Positions 25,717 through 36,290 of a stretch of 64,000 nt of DNA are shown in pieces. The stretch spans positions 992,001 through 1,056,000 of the forward strand of contig JAACJP010000004.1 in the NCBI GenBank assembly GCA_013368375.1. The letters are read 5' to 3'. A program made the position numbers and the translations under genes. The DNA comes from Tricholomella constricta (lineage: Eukaryota; Basidiomycota; Agaricomycetes; Agaricales; Lyophyllaceae). The first letter of the stretch is position 1. Each line of letters begins with the position of its first letter. The notes beneath the pieces are model-generated. The model was given only the letters and a program-made list of their open reading frames with translations, made no database searches and was not told where the DNA came from.

Positions 25717-27401
25717 ATGCCCGATCCTCCTCCAACCGATGTCCCCAAGGACAAGCAGAAAAAGCCAAGGCATCGCCATTCCCCTGCACAACTTGCCGCC
25801 CTAAATGAGCTCTACGACAAAAATGAGCATCCAGCTCTAGATTTACGCTCGTCCTTGGCTCAGCGTCTTGGAATGTAAGCCCCATCACCCCCCTCTTTCC
25901 CTTTGTCGTGTTGCGATATCGTCCTCTGACCACCTTGCACTTTCTTCCCAGGGAGACAAAGACCGTCAATGCCTGGTTTCAGAATAAAAGAGCTTCGTCA
26001 AAGAAAAGGACCAGAGGTGTTCCATATAATGTTCCACCTATAAATTCATCCACCACTGCTTCCACATCAAATAACACTACCCGACATCCCTCCGAGTTTG
26101 ACGACTACCACGACGACGATTACTCTCCTATAGACCACCATCTCTCTCGCGCAACGTCTATCGCCCCCTCAGATCTGCCCCAAACTCATTCTTCATTCTA
26201 CGCAGGCAATCCAGATCATTCTCACTTTCCTTCAGAGTCAGATTCCATGCCTCGCCGAATGCGCATGCGCCCCTCTGCTGAGCAGACAGAAGAGCTTCGA
26301 AAACTATATAATCTCACTCCACATCCAACAACTGACCAACGTCAACTTTTGGCGGAGCGCATCGGAATGTATGCTTCTTCCTTTCATCTGCCATGTCTAT
26401 CCCCATTTATGTAATCCGTCTTGTGTCACCCAGGCGTTATCAGAGCATTACGAACTGGTTTCAAAATCAACGCAGTCTTGCGAAAAAGAGGAAAGAAGAC
26501 GAGGTCGATAGTGGGCCACCGTCGACCTCGTCTTCCACTGAACACCACAGCGAATCTCGCACTTATTCGGCGTTCCCTCCGCCTTCAAATCATCCTTCTC
26601 TGGGATTACCACTTCCTCATACTGGGTATTCTTCTGCGCCCGTATCGAGAGCTCAACGCTCTCCTAGTATCTCGCCCTCAGCGGACGGCCGCTCGCCTAG
26701 GAGGTCGTCCTCCCGTCATAGTGTCACTCCATACAGCACTTTAATGACACCTTATTCTAGACCTCGGCGTTCCCGTCCAGAACCTTATCAGCTTGACGCC
26801 CTCAAGGATCTATTTACAAAAACCGCTACCCCATCCATCGAGGAGCGCTCGGCCCTTGCCCTGGAGATTGGCATGTAAGGAACTGATCTTTCATGCGATG
26901 TTTACCGTGATTCTAATCCTTACTATCAGGGATGTTGGGAAAGTCACCAACTGGTTCAGGAATCTGCGCCAGACAGCCCGGAAACGCGATAAGCGATCTG
27001 GCAGCGCAGACTACGAAGAAGACGATGGTTTCCACAATCAGCCGTACTCAGCGTCTGCCTCCCGTTCCGGGAGCCCATCATTCCGCTCGTATTCATCTTC
27101 TTCGTCGATGGAACTCGACGGCGACGACTATGATATGCACGAGATCCACTCTGATATAGGCAGCGAGGACGATTTCCAAGAGGCGGTCACCCCGCCTCCC
27201 GAGCCCGTGCCCACACTCCCGCCAGCATCTGCGAACACTCCCGCCTCATCCTCATCCCGCATCGCGATTAGCGAGCTGACCCTCGCCATCGACCCTGCTT
27301 CGTATGCAGAGCTCGAAAAGGTCTCCGCCACCCAGTATTCTGGAATCAAAATTGAGGACGCGTTATTACTCCTCAGTTTCCACCACCACATCGTCCATTA
27401 A
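25717..27401 (+). CDS. Triple-homeodomain transcription factor
   Basis: Four exons (25717-25874, 25952-26368, 26434-26874, 26930-27401) join in frame to 495 residues. Three separate homeodomains are visible. HD1, about residues 16-73, ends VNAWFQNKRASSKKR. HD2, about 154-212, ends ITNWFQNQRSLAKKRK. HD3, about 302-360, ends VTNWFRNLRQTARKR. Each recognition helix keeps the W-F-x-N-x-R signature, with the DNA-contacting Asn at about 64, 203 and 350. Each homeobox is cut by one intron at the same place and phase: after the AT of an ATG codon in a G-M pair between helices 2 and 3. The spacers are Ser/Pro-rich and disordered, with an Asp/Glu-rich region after HD3. The protein is presumably nuclear. 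It does not look like a mating-type HD1/HD2 protein: no neighbouring partner gene or mitochondrial intermediate peptidase gene is seen, and the domains are not of the TALE length. Targets are unknown. Confidence 0.9.
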
Positions 27402-28319
27402 AAGGTCAGAAACTAAAAATTGAAAATGTTGTTGTTGTGAGTCCTCCCTGGCCATGTCGATCCATCACTAATATTGACGATGCATGATAGAATCATTGAT
27501 GTATCCCATATTGAGAAAGCCATGAACTCATACGTTGCACTATTTATACGAACTTGGCATATCAACCTTCGTCATCGTGATGCATGGTCCCACGACATCG
27601 TCAGATTTGTCCGACCAATCATCTACGATCGCCTCTTTTCACGCTAATCATACATTGAACTCCTGTGCCGCCATACTTTATACACCCTCCCCTCGCTCAC
27701 TTGCCCTGGCTGCTACCTGTTCTAACGGTTTCGACCTTGAAGGACTTGTTCTCTCTTTTTTTTTAACCCTGCACTGATACATCAAACCGAACCCGAAATC
27801 GAAACCAAATTTGTTGTAGCGTGCTCTTTCCATTCGACCTGTCCCGTATCTATTACTTACATTGTTAACGCCCTGGTGCATGTGTATTGTATGATACATG
27901 CATATCTATGATAGTTATTTTTCACCTGGATATTCTTGCTGTTCACCAAAAAGAAAAGAAAGCACCGCGCAGAGGAGTTATAATTGGGAGAACAGCAGTA
28001 GTAGTAGTAGTAGTAGTAGTATTATCCGGCATGGTCCAATTCCTGAACGCCGGGGGCCGAGATTAGAATCGATCGGCGTGGGACCCGAGTCCCAACTTGC
28101 TCACCCATCTCCAAGCCAAGTGGATACTGTGCAAATTACCACAAACGACCCTATCAGCACGTTTCAAGTGGAAGTCATGCTTCTACCGAATTGAAGTACC
28201 TTTGGCAGTGCTTCCTTGTCATGCATCACGGTATTTGACACCCTGAGATCTGCCTTAGCTTGTTGGGATCGCGTTCGCGCCCAACCGCAGCATCTCGCGG
28301 CACTCTAATACTGCACTAT
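27402..28319. other. Intergenic region with an AGT trinucleotide run
   Basis: 0.9 kb between two plus-strand genes. It holds the 3' UTR of the homeodomain gene, a poly-T tract near 27757 and a trinucleotide microsatellite near 27996. No coding sequence is convincing. Confidence 0.5.
27996..28021. repeat. (AGT)n microsatellite, about 8-9 units
   Basis: An uninterrupted AGT/TAG trinucleotide run is visible directly. It is intergenic and likely length-variable between strains. Confidence 0.9.
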
Positions 28320-30605
28320 ATGGCGGACGAAGTGGACCCAGGTAAGCCCCCGATTACCCCGATTGAGAACGGACGCTGACTTGTAACGTATGCAGTCAAC
28401 CAATTATCCCCTCACGATGACCCCTCGACACGGATATGGTCCTCTTATATCTCTGGAGCTGAGAAGCACAATAGAAACCTCGCGCGAAGCTGGAAGGGCG
28501 ACATGGATGCGCTTCTCATCTTTGTACGCATGATTCGCTCTGGAAGGTCGTCGACAGACATCTAAACCTCGTTCAAGGCTGGTCTCTTTTCGGCGAGCGT
28601 GACGGCCTTTATCGTCGAGAGCTACAAGACTCTATCCCCTGCACCCGAGGACACTACGAACGCGCTTCTTGCGCAGATATCGCAGCAGCTTGCAGCCATG
28701 TCGAATGCGTCTGCGGCAATCAATAGCATTGCGTTTTCCCAAGGGAACTTCGATTCGGCTGTATTCGTTCCTCCTACCTCGTCCTTAGTCTGCAACACCC
28801 TTTGGTTTCTCAGCTTGGGCTTCAGCCTCACCTGCGCCCTCTCCGCAACTCTCGTCGAGCAATGGGTTCGCAATTACCTCCAGGCCACAGAGAGCCGACC
28901 CACTCCGCATGAACGCGCGCGCATCTGTGCCTATCTGTACCAAGGCCTGGAGAAATTTAAAATGGCAGCCGTGGTTGAAGCCATCCCCATGCTCCTCCAT
29001 GCATCCCTCTTGCTCTTTTTCGCAGGCCTTGTGGAATTTCTGCGGCCCGTGAACGCTGCAATCAGCTACTTGACCCTCGGGATACTTATTACGTGCGTCA
29101 TGTTGTACGCACTAGCAACCGTCATACCGGCTTTCCGCCGCGACTGTCCTTATCAGACACCGCTCTCCGGATTATGGTGGAAAATAATGAAGATCCTGCG
29201 GATTTTACGCCGCCACGACCCCGACGGCCCCCCTATCCTTGTTTCGGGCACCATTGCTCAGGCACGAGAGGCGGAAGCCATCAACATTTCTTTCGAACGC
29301 GACCAGCGCGACTTTGCTGCCATGTCCTGGACGCTCAAGAACCTGCGCCACGAGTCCGAGTTTGAGGCGTTCGTCGAGGTCATACCCCGGGCAGTGGCCG
29401 GGTTTGACTATAGTGCGAAACTGCTCCTCCACAGGCTGCTTTACCACAACAATCTTTCGGTCAGGCTCGGACACCGCGTTCCACGCCTCCTCATCTCATG
29501 CACGGGTGGAGTTCTTGACCCTGTCGTTGGCCAGAAGCGTGCGGCGACGTGTCTTGCGGCCATATGGTCGTTGAGCATGATAACTATGCACACGGACAGT
29601 TCTGAAACGGAGTCTTCGTCGCCCATCCTTTCCCGTGCGACGCTTCGTTTTGATGAATTCACGCTGCGGGACATACAGACGGTCAAACAAGAGCTGCCAG
29701 GCATCTCAGATCATGCAATATCGGCTGCAACTGTGGTTGCGCAAGGTCTCATTGACATGTACGTCGAGCAAGTGTTTAACCAGGAACTTCTTCTGGCAGA
29801 TTTTGTCTTGGCAAAGGGAAGCAAGAGTTTAGCTCCTCCTGCAGGGAAACCAGTGACTCCTCTGCAAACTCCTCGGAGAGCAATGCAAAGAGTTCGACGC
29901 ATACTGGAAAAACTGCAGGGGCACCTTGATTCTGGTGAAGCAATAGCATCGCCGATCACCTTTGTCCTGTTCACGACCGTCTATTCAGCGATCACGGATG
30001 CCATAAGGCTCATTACGAGTCCTCCAACGAACGTCAACCCTCTCGACATCGCCTCGCGTGTGCTTGAGTCCTTGCGCCAGTTCCGAGAGCGGATAAACCA
30101 AACCAACTTTTCGCTGACTCTGGACTATGCCGCATACTTCCTCACGAGCCGCTCACTCCCATACGAGGCCTTCAACACCTTCCGCCGCATATTCCTCAAG
30201 ATCGAGTTTGACCTCCTCGTCTCTGTGCAGTCCCAAATCCGGTTCGTGTCCTACCTCGACGAGGCCCTCGAATCCGACTCGGAAGGCGGCACGCGCTTTC
30301 CCCAGAGCATCATCAACATCATCCTCGGGCTGACGCGCGCAGTGAGGGACCCCACGTGTGCGCTCAAGACCAGGGCGATCATCACGCGCTACATGCGGTT
30401 CTTCCCCAGCCAGGACGAGGCTCGGAAAGCGCTCTCGTTCTTGGACGGGGCTTTACCTAAGCCTTCCCCGACTTTGGATCTGTTCACGTTGCACATGTAC
30501 TCGAACCTCAAGCTTGACAAGGGCATGGCACAGCCCAGCGTTCGCAACCCAGCTGTTGTCGCGGACATCGCCAACCTAGCATTCCGGAACTACGAGACGG
30601 CGTGA
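28320..30605 (+). CDS. DUF6535 family membrane protein
   Basis: Three exons (28320-28341, 28396-28523, 28578-30605) give 725 residues. The N-terminus reads MADEVDPVNQLSPHDD, followed by WSSYISGAEKHNRNLARSW and DMDALLIF/AGLFSASVTAFIVESYK; the second intron sits at this slash. This is the DUF6535 signature that is heavily expanded in mushroom-forming fungi. Hydrophobic helices follow at LWFLSLGFSLTCALSATLVE, MLLHASLLLFFAGLVEFL and ISYLTLGILITCVMLYALAT. A motif EQWVRNYLQ lies between helices and QGLEKFKMA before the third. The remaining 450 residues form a soluble, helix-rich domain of unknown role ending RNYETA. DUF6535 has no established function to my knowledge. Copies usually differ greatly between strains, so this is a lineage-specific gene among housekeeping neighbours. 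No truncation is seen. Confidence 0.88.
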
Positions 30606-30839
30606 GGGCATGGGAACAAAAAGTCGTTTACGAGGCGATATACCCACTAGCGGGTGCGGTCAAGTCCACTGGGACACCACTACGGCCGCAGCAGACATGC
30701 TGCCAACATCAGCACAGGGCGCGACAGTAATAGGGGGGTCATTATTGTACTGTATGTACTTGGTAAGCATTACGGAATAAGTAGTCAAAGGAATGCCGAC
30801 GCGTCTAGAAAAGTCAAGTTTTTGGTTTTTGTGCACGGC

Positions 30840-32269
30840 TCACCACTTGCGAGAGATGACACACTCCGCGAGCGCGTCCAGTGCAATTTTGGGGTCGCTG
30901 TCCGGCAGCAGCTGCAGGACCTCGCGGGCCGCATCGGCGTAGGACTGTGCAAGGCGGCGCGTACGCTCTATGCCGCCTGATCTAGAAACAAAGTCCACGG
31001 CCTGTGCGGGGAAGTAAGATATCAGTTGGAAGCGCATGAGGGGGGCGTTGCGTACGCGATCAATGTCGCCCTCGTCAGCGAGGTTTCGGTGTATGAGGGG
31101 TTGCAGGTCGGGATGCTCCTCCCCTGCGAACAAGGCGGGGCCGGTGACGAGTCCCGGGACGAGGTTTTTGCCCCCCGCTTCGTAGTCTAGGGTATCCTCT
31201 ACGAGCTGTTCCCGGTCGTGTCAGTCAACAGCACAGTGTACAGCTCAAGCTGACGCACCTGGTACGCGATGCCTAAATTCCGACCATACGCATACGCAAC
31301 GTCCTTCCAGACCTCGCCCTCCCTGCAGCCCCCCAGCACGACGGCAGCCCTGGCGGACTTGGCCATCAAGCTCGCCGTCTTGAGGTACGTCTTCTGAAGA
31401 TACACGTCCCACGCGTCGGTGAGGGTCCTGGGGGGCCCGGGCTGCCCTCGCTGCCCGGCCTGCACGCGCAGCATCTCGCCCTCTGCGAGATTGGAGATGA
31501 CGCCTGCTACGAGCTCGACGACCTCGCTCTCGCCGAGGCGCGAGAGGGCCGCGCTGGCGCGTCCGAGGAGAAAGTCGCCGGCAAGGATGGAGAGCTTGTT
31601 CCCGAAGCCGTCGTGTTCGTGGGTCGGTGCGGGGGTGGTGGCGTCCAGGACGTCGTCGTGGAGGACAGAGGCGATGTGGATCATCTCGACGATTTGTGCG
31701 AGGCGGAGCTGGACAGGGAGGAGGCGGGGCGGGGATACGAGGTGGGGGATGCCGTGGACGGAGGACGGGGGAAGGGGCGGAGGCTGATGAAGGCCGGGGG
31801 GGCGGAGGTGGAAGACGGAAGCAAAAGACGCGGTGTCGTTGGGCATGCTCGGGTGCCAGTTGTTGAGGACATCGGGCAACCTGAGCGGGCGGTCGAGTTC
31901 TTCCGAGAGGCCGGTGTCTGCCTCGTTCTGTGCAGCCCAGGCCTTTTCGCGCCAGTGCCTGCCTAGACCGTTCGTCGCGTGCGAAAAGAGGAGAACGATG
32001 AGGGAGCGCAGCTGCTGGGACGGCTGGAGAAAGTAGTAGCGTGCTATTTCGCTGAGACCTGGGTGTGCAGAGCCCAGGAGACCCAAAAGGCTCCCGCGTA
32101 GGTGGGACAGCTCCGGTGCGACGAGAGCATGTGGTTCGAGGCGCTGTGTTTCGAGGCGCTGCTGGTCGGGCACAATGGGAAACGACTGCTGTGGACGTGG
32201 ACGGGCATGCAGGGCGAGACCGCTGTGCTTACGACTGAAGACGAACGCCCTGTGCAAGGCGCTCCGCAT
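30840..32269 (-). CDS. COQ1: COQ1-like trans-polyprenyl diphosphate synthase with altered active-site motifs
   Basis: Three exons (31259-32269, 31056-31205, 30840-31001) give 440 residues. The intron at 31002-31055 is 54 nt and lacks a stop, so it reads through in frame and is easily missed. The family makes the long isoprenoid tail of ubiquinone in mitochondria. The N-terminus after the ATG at 32269 is Arg/Ser/His-rich (MRSALHRAFVFSRKHSGLAL) and suits a mitochondrial presequence. Typical motifs are YYFLQPSQQLR, IASVLHDDVLD (first Asp-rich motif), FGNKLSILAGDFLLGRASAA, NLAEGEML and YLQKTYLKTASLMAKSARAA. Three features are off-family. The Arg pair that normally follows the first Asp motif is absent (ATTPAPTHEHDGFGNK). 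The second motif reads QLVEDTLDYE, with Glu for the first Asp. The usual GKP...D stretch after it is shortened (GGKNLVPGLVTGPAL). It may be a divergent catalytic subunit or a Dlp1/PDSS2-style partner; by overall sequence it is closer to COQ1. Confidence 0.8.
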
Positions 32270-32401
32270 GGAGGAACGAGAACGAACGAGTTGAGCGCAT
32301 ATTCCCGCGCACAATCCCTCTCTATTAACTATTATACAATGCTGACTATCACGAGAATCTAAAAGTCTAATAGTATAGGGGGCCTTCAAGCCCTGCTGCA
32401 G

Positions 32402-32972
32402 TCATGACCGTGGCGGCGGCGGCGACGTCGTCGTTGACGACGCTGGGAGCACCGGTCGCGGCACCGCAAGGTACTCCCTAAATTTGCCCAGTGGTTTTGC
32501 CAGATGGCATGCAAGGACCTTGCCCTGCCAATCCTGTGAGATACGGAGAGCCCTGGGCACGACGCACTCACCTTGGTCTGCAGCACGTCCCAATCCACTG
32601 CTGTTGTTGAGTTCAGTGCCAGGAGCATCAGCGGCTCGCACTCTGCGTCCTGATCCTTCTCCTGCTGCTGCGAGGCGGGGTGCTCGTCGACGGCCACTAC
32701 CAATATGCGGCCGAGCTGCATGCAAGTCAGACACGCCAGGCTACAAACGCGGCGCATACCTCGCTATCAACCATGCTAAAGTCGTGCTCCTTGGTCTCCT
32801 GCCATATTTCCATTGCTAGGCCGACAACAACGCGTATCTCATCCTTGGGCCTGTGTGGATGGGAGGCAACGGAGACAAGCTGACCGGTGGGAGTGAGGAG
32901 GACGGCGGTGTGTAGTTGGGGCAGCGAGAGGACCTGGGAAAGCAAATTATGGAGGGCAGAGAGCACCAGCAT
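32402..32972 (-). CDS. Roadblock/LC7 protein, LAMTOR2 (Ragulator/EGO)-like
   Basis: Three exons (32760-32972, 32572-32715, 32402-32524) give 159 residues. The protein starts MLVLSALHNLLSQVLSLPQL, then HTAVLLTPTGQLVSVASH, an alternating strand-helix pattern typical of the roadblock fold. It continues VVVGLAMEIWQETKE, LGRILVVAVDEHP and a final helix, GKVLACHLAKPLGKFREYL. The closest fit is LAMTOR2 (p14), a subunit of the Ragulator complex (EGO complex in yeast) that tethers Rag GTPases to the vacuole or lysosome and activates TORC1. An acidic Gln/Asp-rich insertion (QQQEKDQDAECE) sits in the loop before the last strand, and the tail is Ser/Pro-rich. It is longer than the 125-residue animal protein because of these. 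It lies 132 bp from the COQ1-like gene and 111 bp from the RRM gene, all on the same strand. Another roadblock protein such as a dynein light chain is less likely. Confidence 0.72.
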
Positions 32973-33083
32973 CGTGGGGCGTCCAATGCAATTTTCTGCG
33001 TCACAACCCTGACGTCACGCACAAAGATTAAAAAATATAAACCGATACAACATCTTTCACTAACTACACTAAGCATTTACTCT

Positions 33084-35944
33084 TCATTGCTTCCCGCCTT
33101 GCGATTGCTGCAAACTAATCAAGTCCTAGCACTCACCACATTTCTAAAATCACTCACAAGGAAGCTCATCAACTGCTGGTATTGCGCATGCGCCGCCGGG
33201 TTTGACCCAGCAGGCGGTGGCGGCAGCCCCGACCCATTCATCATCTGCGGGGGTCCCATACCATACTGTGCCGGCGGCGGCGGCGGCCGTGGTTGTTGTG
33301 CACTCTGCAGCAGCGCCAAAATGTTGGGTGGAAGCCCACTCAACGCCGGTGCAGCTCCAGGCGCAGCAGGGGGCGGGCCAGGCTGCGGTGTCGACGACTG
33401 GGGTGGCATGTTGCCGTAAGGAACTGCACCGGGATACGGAGGCATCGGTGGCTGCCCGTAATAGTTGGGGGCCGGGGGCTGCATGGGCACCATCCCAGCC
33501 ATTCCTGCTTGAGGAGGAGGAATACCTGGTGCTGGCGGGCCTGGAGGCGGAGCTGCACCCGCTTGAGGTTGCTTCAAAGCTGCAAGCAGCTGGACAACAA
33601 GGAATTAAGCGAGCTCCCTCATGACTGTGGAAAAAAAAACATACCTGTTGAACTTTGCGAGCTTGTTCAAGACGATCGTCAGGTGGCTATACGACAAACA
33701 CATCAGCACACCAACGTCAACGAGAAAATCACAACTCACCGCTGCAGCAGCTGGAGGCGCTGGTGGAGGAGGAGGAGGTGCACCATAACCGCCACCAGGA
33801 GCGCCGTAATTCCCAGCAGGAGGGTGACCTGAATCTCCGTACCCTCCACCGCGATCGTATCGATCGTTGTAGCCGCCTCCCCGGCCCCCTCCACGATGGC
33901 CATAATCATCGTCATGCCGCCCTCTTCCCGCTGAGCCGCGGTTAAACCGCCCATAATCATTGCCGCCAAAGCGCCGGTCGCCGTCATCTTCGAAACCGCG
34001 CCCCCGCCCTCGGCCGCCGCCACCACGACCACGGCCGCGACCGCCTCGTCCTTGAAAGCCTTCGTTCCACTCGCCCCGGTCACTGCATCGCATCATTAGT
34101 TTTCGACATTGAGACGATATAAGGTGTCTCACCGAGGTTGACCTTGGGGGGCTTCGTTAGTGTCCCATGCAAGAACAATATCCATTACGCCGTCTTGCAG
34201 GCCCTGGTGGCGCAGACGGTCGAATGCTTCCTCGCATGCCTATCGGCGCTGTGAGCAAAGCCTGATAAGATACAAACAACGCCACGACTCACTCTTATGT
34301 CGTAAAACTCCACATAACGAGAGCTAGTAGAATTATTAGAATCTGGAATCCAGCCTCTATGGGAAGACGTACTCGGGACGGTCGCCGACAGGTTTGACAG
34401 TCTTGACGTCCCCAAATTGTTGAAACTTGCGTCTCACTTCGTTGTCGTCAAGCGGTGCACCAGACGGAGAATTACGAAGGGTCACTTGGAGCGTCCCTTG
34501 CAGTTGCTGTGCGGCAAGATCAATTTCTCACTTGCACCCCTCACAAGACAACTGAGACGCACCTGGTTCTTATCACGGTCATTTCCCCTGGCGTGGTCAT
34601 CACGTGGAAGAGAATAATGAACATCAATCTGGACGTAAACAGAGAACAATGGGTGAGGAATCGCACATATAGACTCTCGCTCAGGCTTACAGGACGACCG
34701 CTTATTTCTGACCCTTGAAGTCGCTCTCGTGCTCGTTCTGCTGCACGGAGGTCGTACTACAGATACAACGTCAACGTCGTCTCCCAAGGAGGCTTTCGGC
34801 AGTGTCACGCTTCACGTACGTATGTCACGAAAACCATGCCTCGTGTTGAGATAAGGTCGAAAAAGGTCTTGATCTCGCCATGCTCCTCAAACTGCGCCCG
34901 GACATCATCACTGTTGGTTTCATACTAAACGTAACAGTTAGTACATGCGGCGTATGGGGCTCACGAAGCAAAGGTTTATCGATTGAAAATTCATTCTGAT
35001 CGCGTTCGAAGGAAAAAAAAAACTCAATTGTGGACACTTGCCTTGATGTTGCGAATGAACAGAGTACGACATGGGCGTTCGCGTTGAATACGTTCCTCTA
35101 TGATCGAGTCGTGGACTTTATCATCCCTCTCCTTGCGAACAGGTCGTCGAACACCTCCACCTCGGCCATAACCGTCGTCGTTGAAGCTTGGACCTGCGCC
35201 GTCTAACACGGAACGAACATTCAAGTAAGAAACTCCACCACAACCACAGAGATTGAACAAAAAGGTAAAGACGTAGCAGGTTAGGCGTGCGGACAGAGAC
35301 TCGCTGTCTCGGCCTCAGAATGATGATTCCCTCAGCGAATTAGGCGTAGGTTATCTCTGACCGCACAGCGCGCACTCAAAAATTTCCAATACGGCCCGAT
35401 GAGAACGCACACCCTGGCTCTCGCTAAGGATAGCTTAAGCTGACTCGACTCCGGTGTACTAGTTGTCACTCTCCGCGTGCCTTAACTCGCAATTCAAGCT
35501 AGCTGAAGCTGACGCAGAAAAAGCTCGCTGTCTCTCCGAAGAGCGTCCGTTCAGTCTCAAGGTTTCAAGCGCACCTTCGATTTTAACATAGTCCTGATTA
35601 TAGGCGGCAGCGTGGGGTGGCGCAAATGAGGCAGGAGCAGCAGGTGGAGCACCGTAATTGTTCTGATAGTAAGAGTTTTGCGTAGGAGCCTGCCCTTCAT
35701 AATTACTGTAGGGGGGCATATCGCCTTGTGAATGGCCTTGATCATATGGGTCGTGTTGGCTCATATTTCCGTCGAAACTGCCGTAACTTCCTCCTCGCCC
35801 ACGGCCGAAGCCTCTTCCACGAGTCGGCGGGCCTCCCCGTTCCGGGTAGCGATGAGATCGGTCGGGGCCGGGGCCAGAGGGAGATCCGCCTCGCCGGGCG
35901 GTTGCACTTTCGAAACCCCCACCATAGGGATGATGACGGTTCAT
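33084..35944 (-). CDS. Mei2-like RNA-binding protein with two RRMs and an RGG/Pro-rich tail
   Basis: About ten exons. Exon 1 (35575-35944) encodes an Arg/Gly/Tyr-rich N-terminus. RRM1 spans exons 2-4: RNP2-like RTLFIRNIK, then YETNSDDVRAQFEEHGEIKT and an RNP1-like segment RGMVFVTYYDLRAAERA. RRM2 begins LQGTLQVTLRNSPSGAPLDD and continues FQQFGDVKTVKP and SRYVEFYDIRACEEAFDRLR. This tandem arrangement, and the YYDLRAA and FYDIR motifs, resemble RRM1-RRM2 of Mei2/AML proteins. The region after RRM2 is a long RGG/GRG run followed by Tyr/Gly- and Pro/Ala-rich sequence. I find no third, Mei2-type RRM. The 3' end is read as a 50-bp intron (GTGAGT...TTTGCAG) joining MSFL to QSQGGKQ-stop at 33084. The intron after exon 2 has a GC donor, and intron 1 is unusually long at 372 bp. 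It probably binds mRNA; autoregulation is a guess. Confidence 0.85.
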
Positions 35945-36290
35945 TTTTTTTTTCGGTTCAGAGGTGTTTAGATGATCTGATGTTGCGCGAACTGGGCGAA
36001 ACGAGAGTCTTAGTGACGTGGCGGAGGGGGGGTAGTAGAAGCAAGGAAGCAGCCACGGAGACCTGCAGGGATCGAAAAAACGCAGCGAAAGGAGCTCAAC
36101 TCTCAGAACTAAAGGTCTTTCAACGCAGAATGGATAAGAGTGGCTGCGTTGATGGTGGTTGGGGAGAAGGGGCGGAGGGCCAATGCAGACAAGAAAAAAG
36201 CCTTTTCGGGAAATGCCGCGTGGCCACAGCCAGACTCAGACTCCTCATTCACTGCGCTGCGGTAGCTATCACTCCACCTCGACTGCGAAC
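35945..36290. promoter_or_regulatory. Divergent promoter between the Mei2-like gene and Rab5
   Basis: 346 bp separate the start codons of two divergently transcribed genes, so both core promoters and leaders must fit here. A poly-T tract adjoins the RRM start (35946-35955). No gene is present. Confidence 0.6.

Noticed and set aside
25717..27401. Mating-type A locus
   Set aside because: Homeodomains are present, but there is a single gene with three domains, no divergent HD1/HD2 pair and no mitochondrial intermediate peptidase or beta-fg neighbour.
31002..31055. Extra 18 residues in the COQ1-like protein
   Set aside because: The segment starts GTACGC, ends CGCACAG and is 54 nt, so it is an in-frame intron rather than an insertion.
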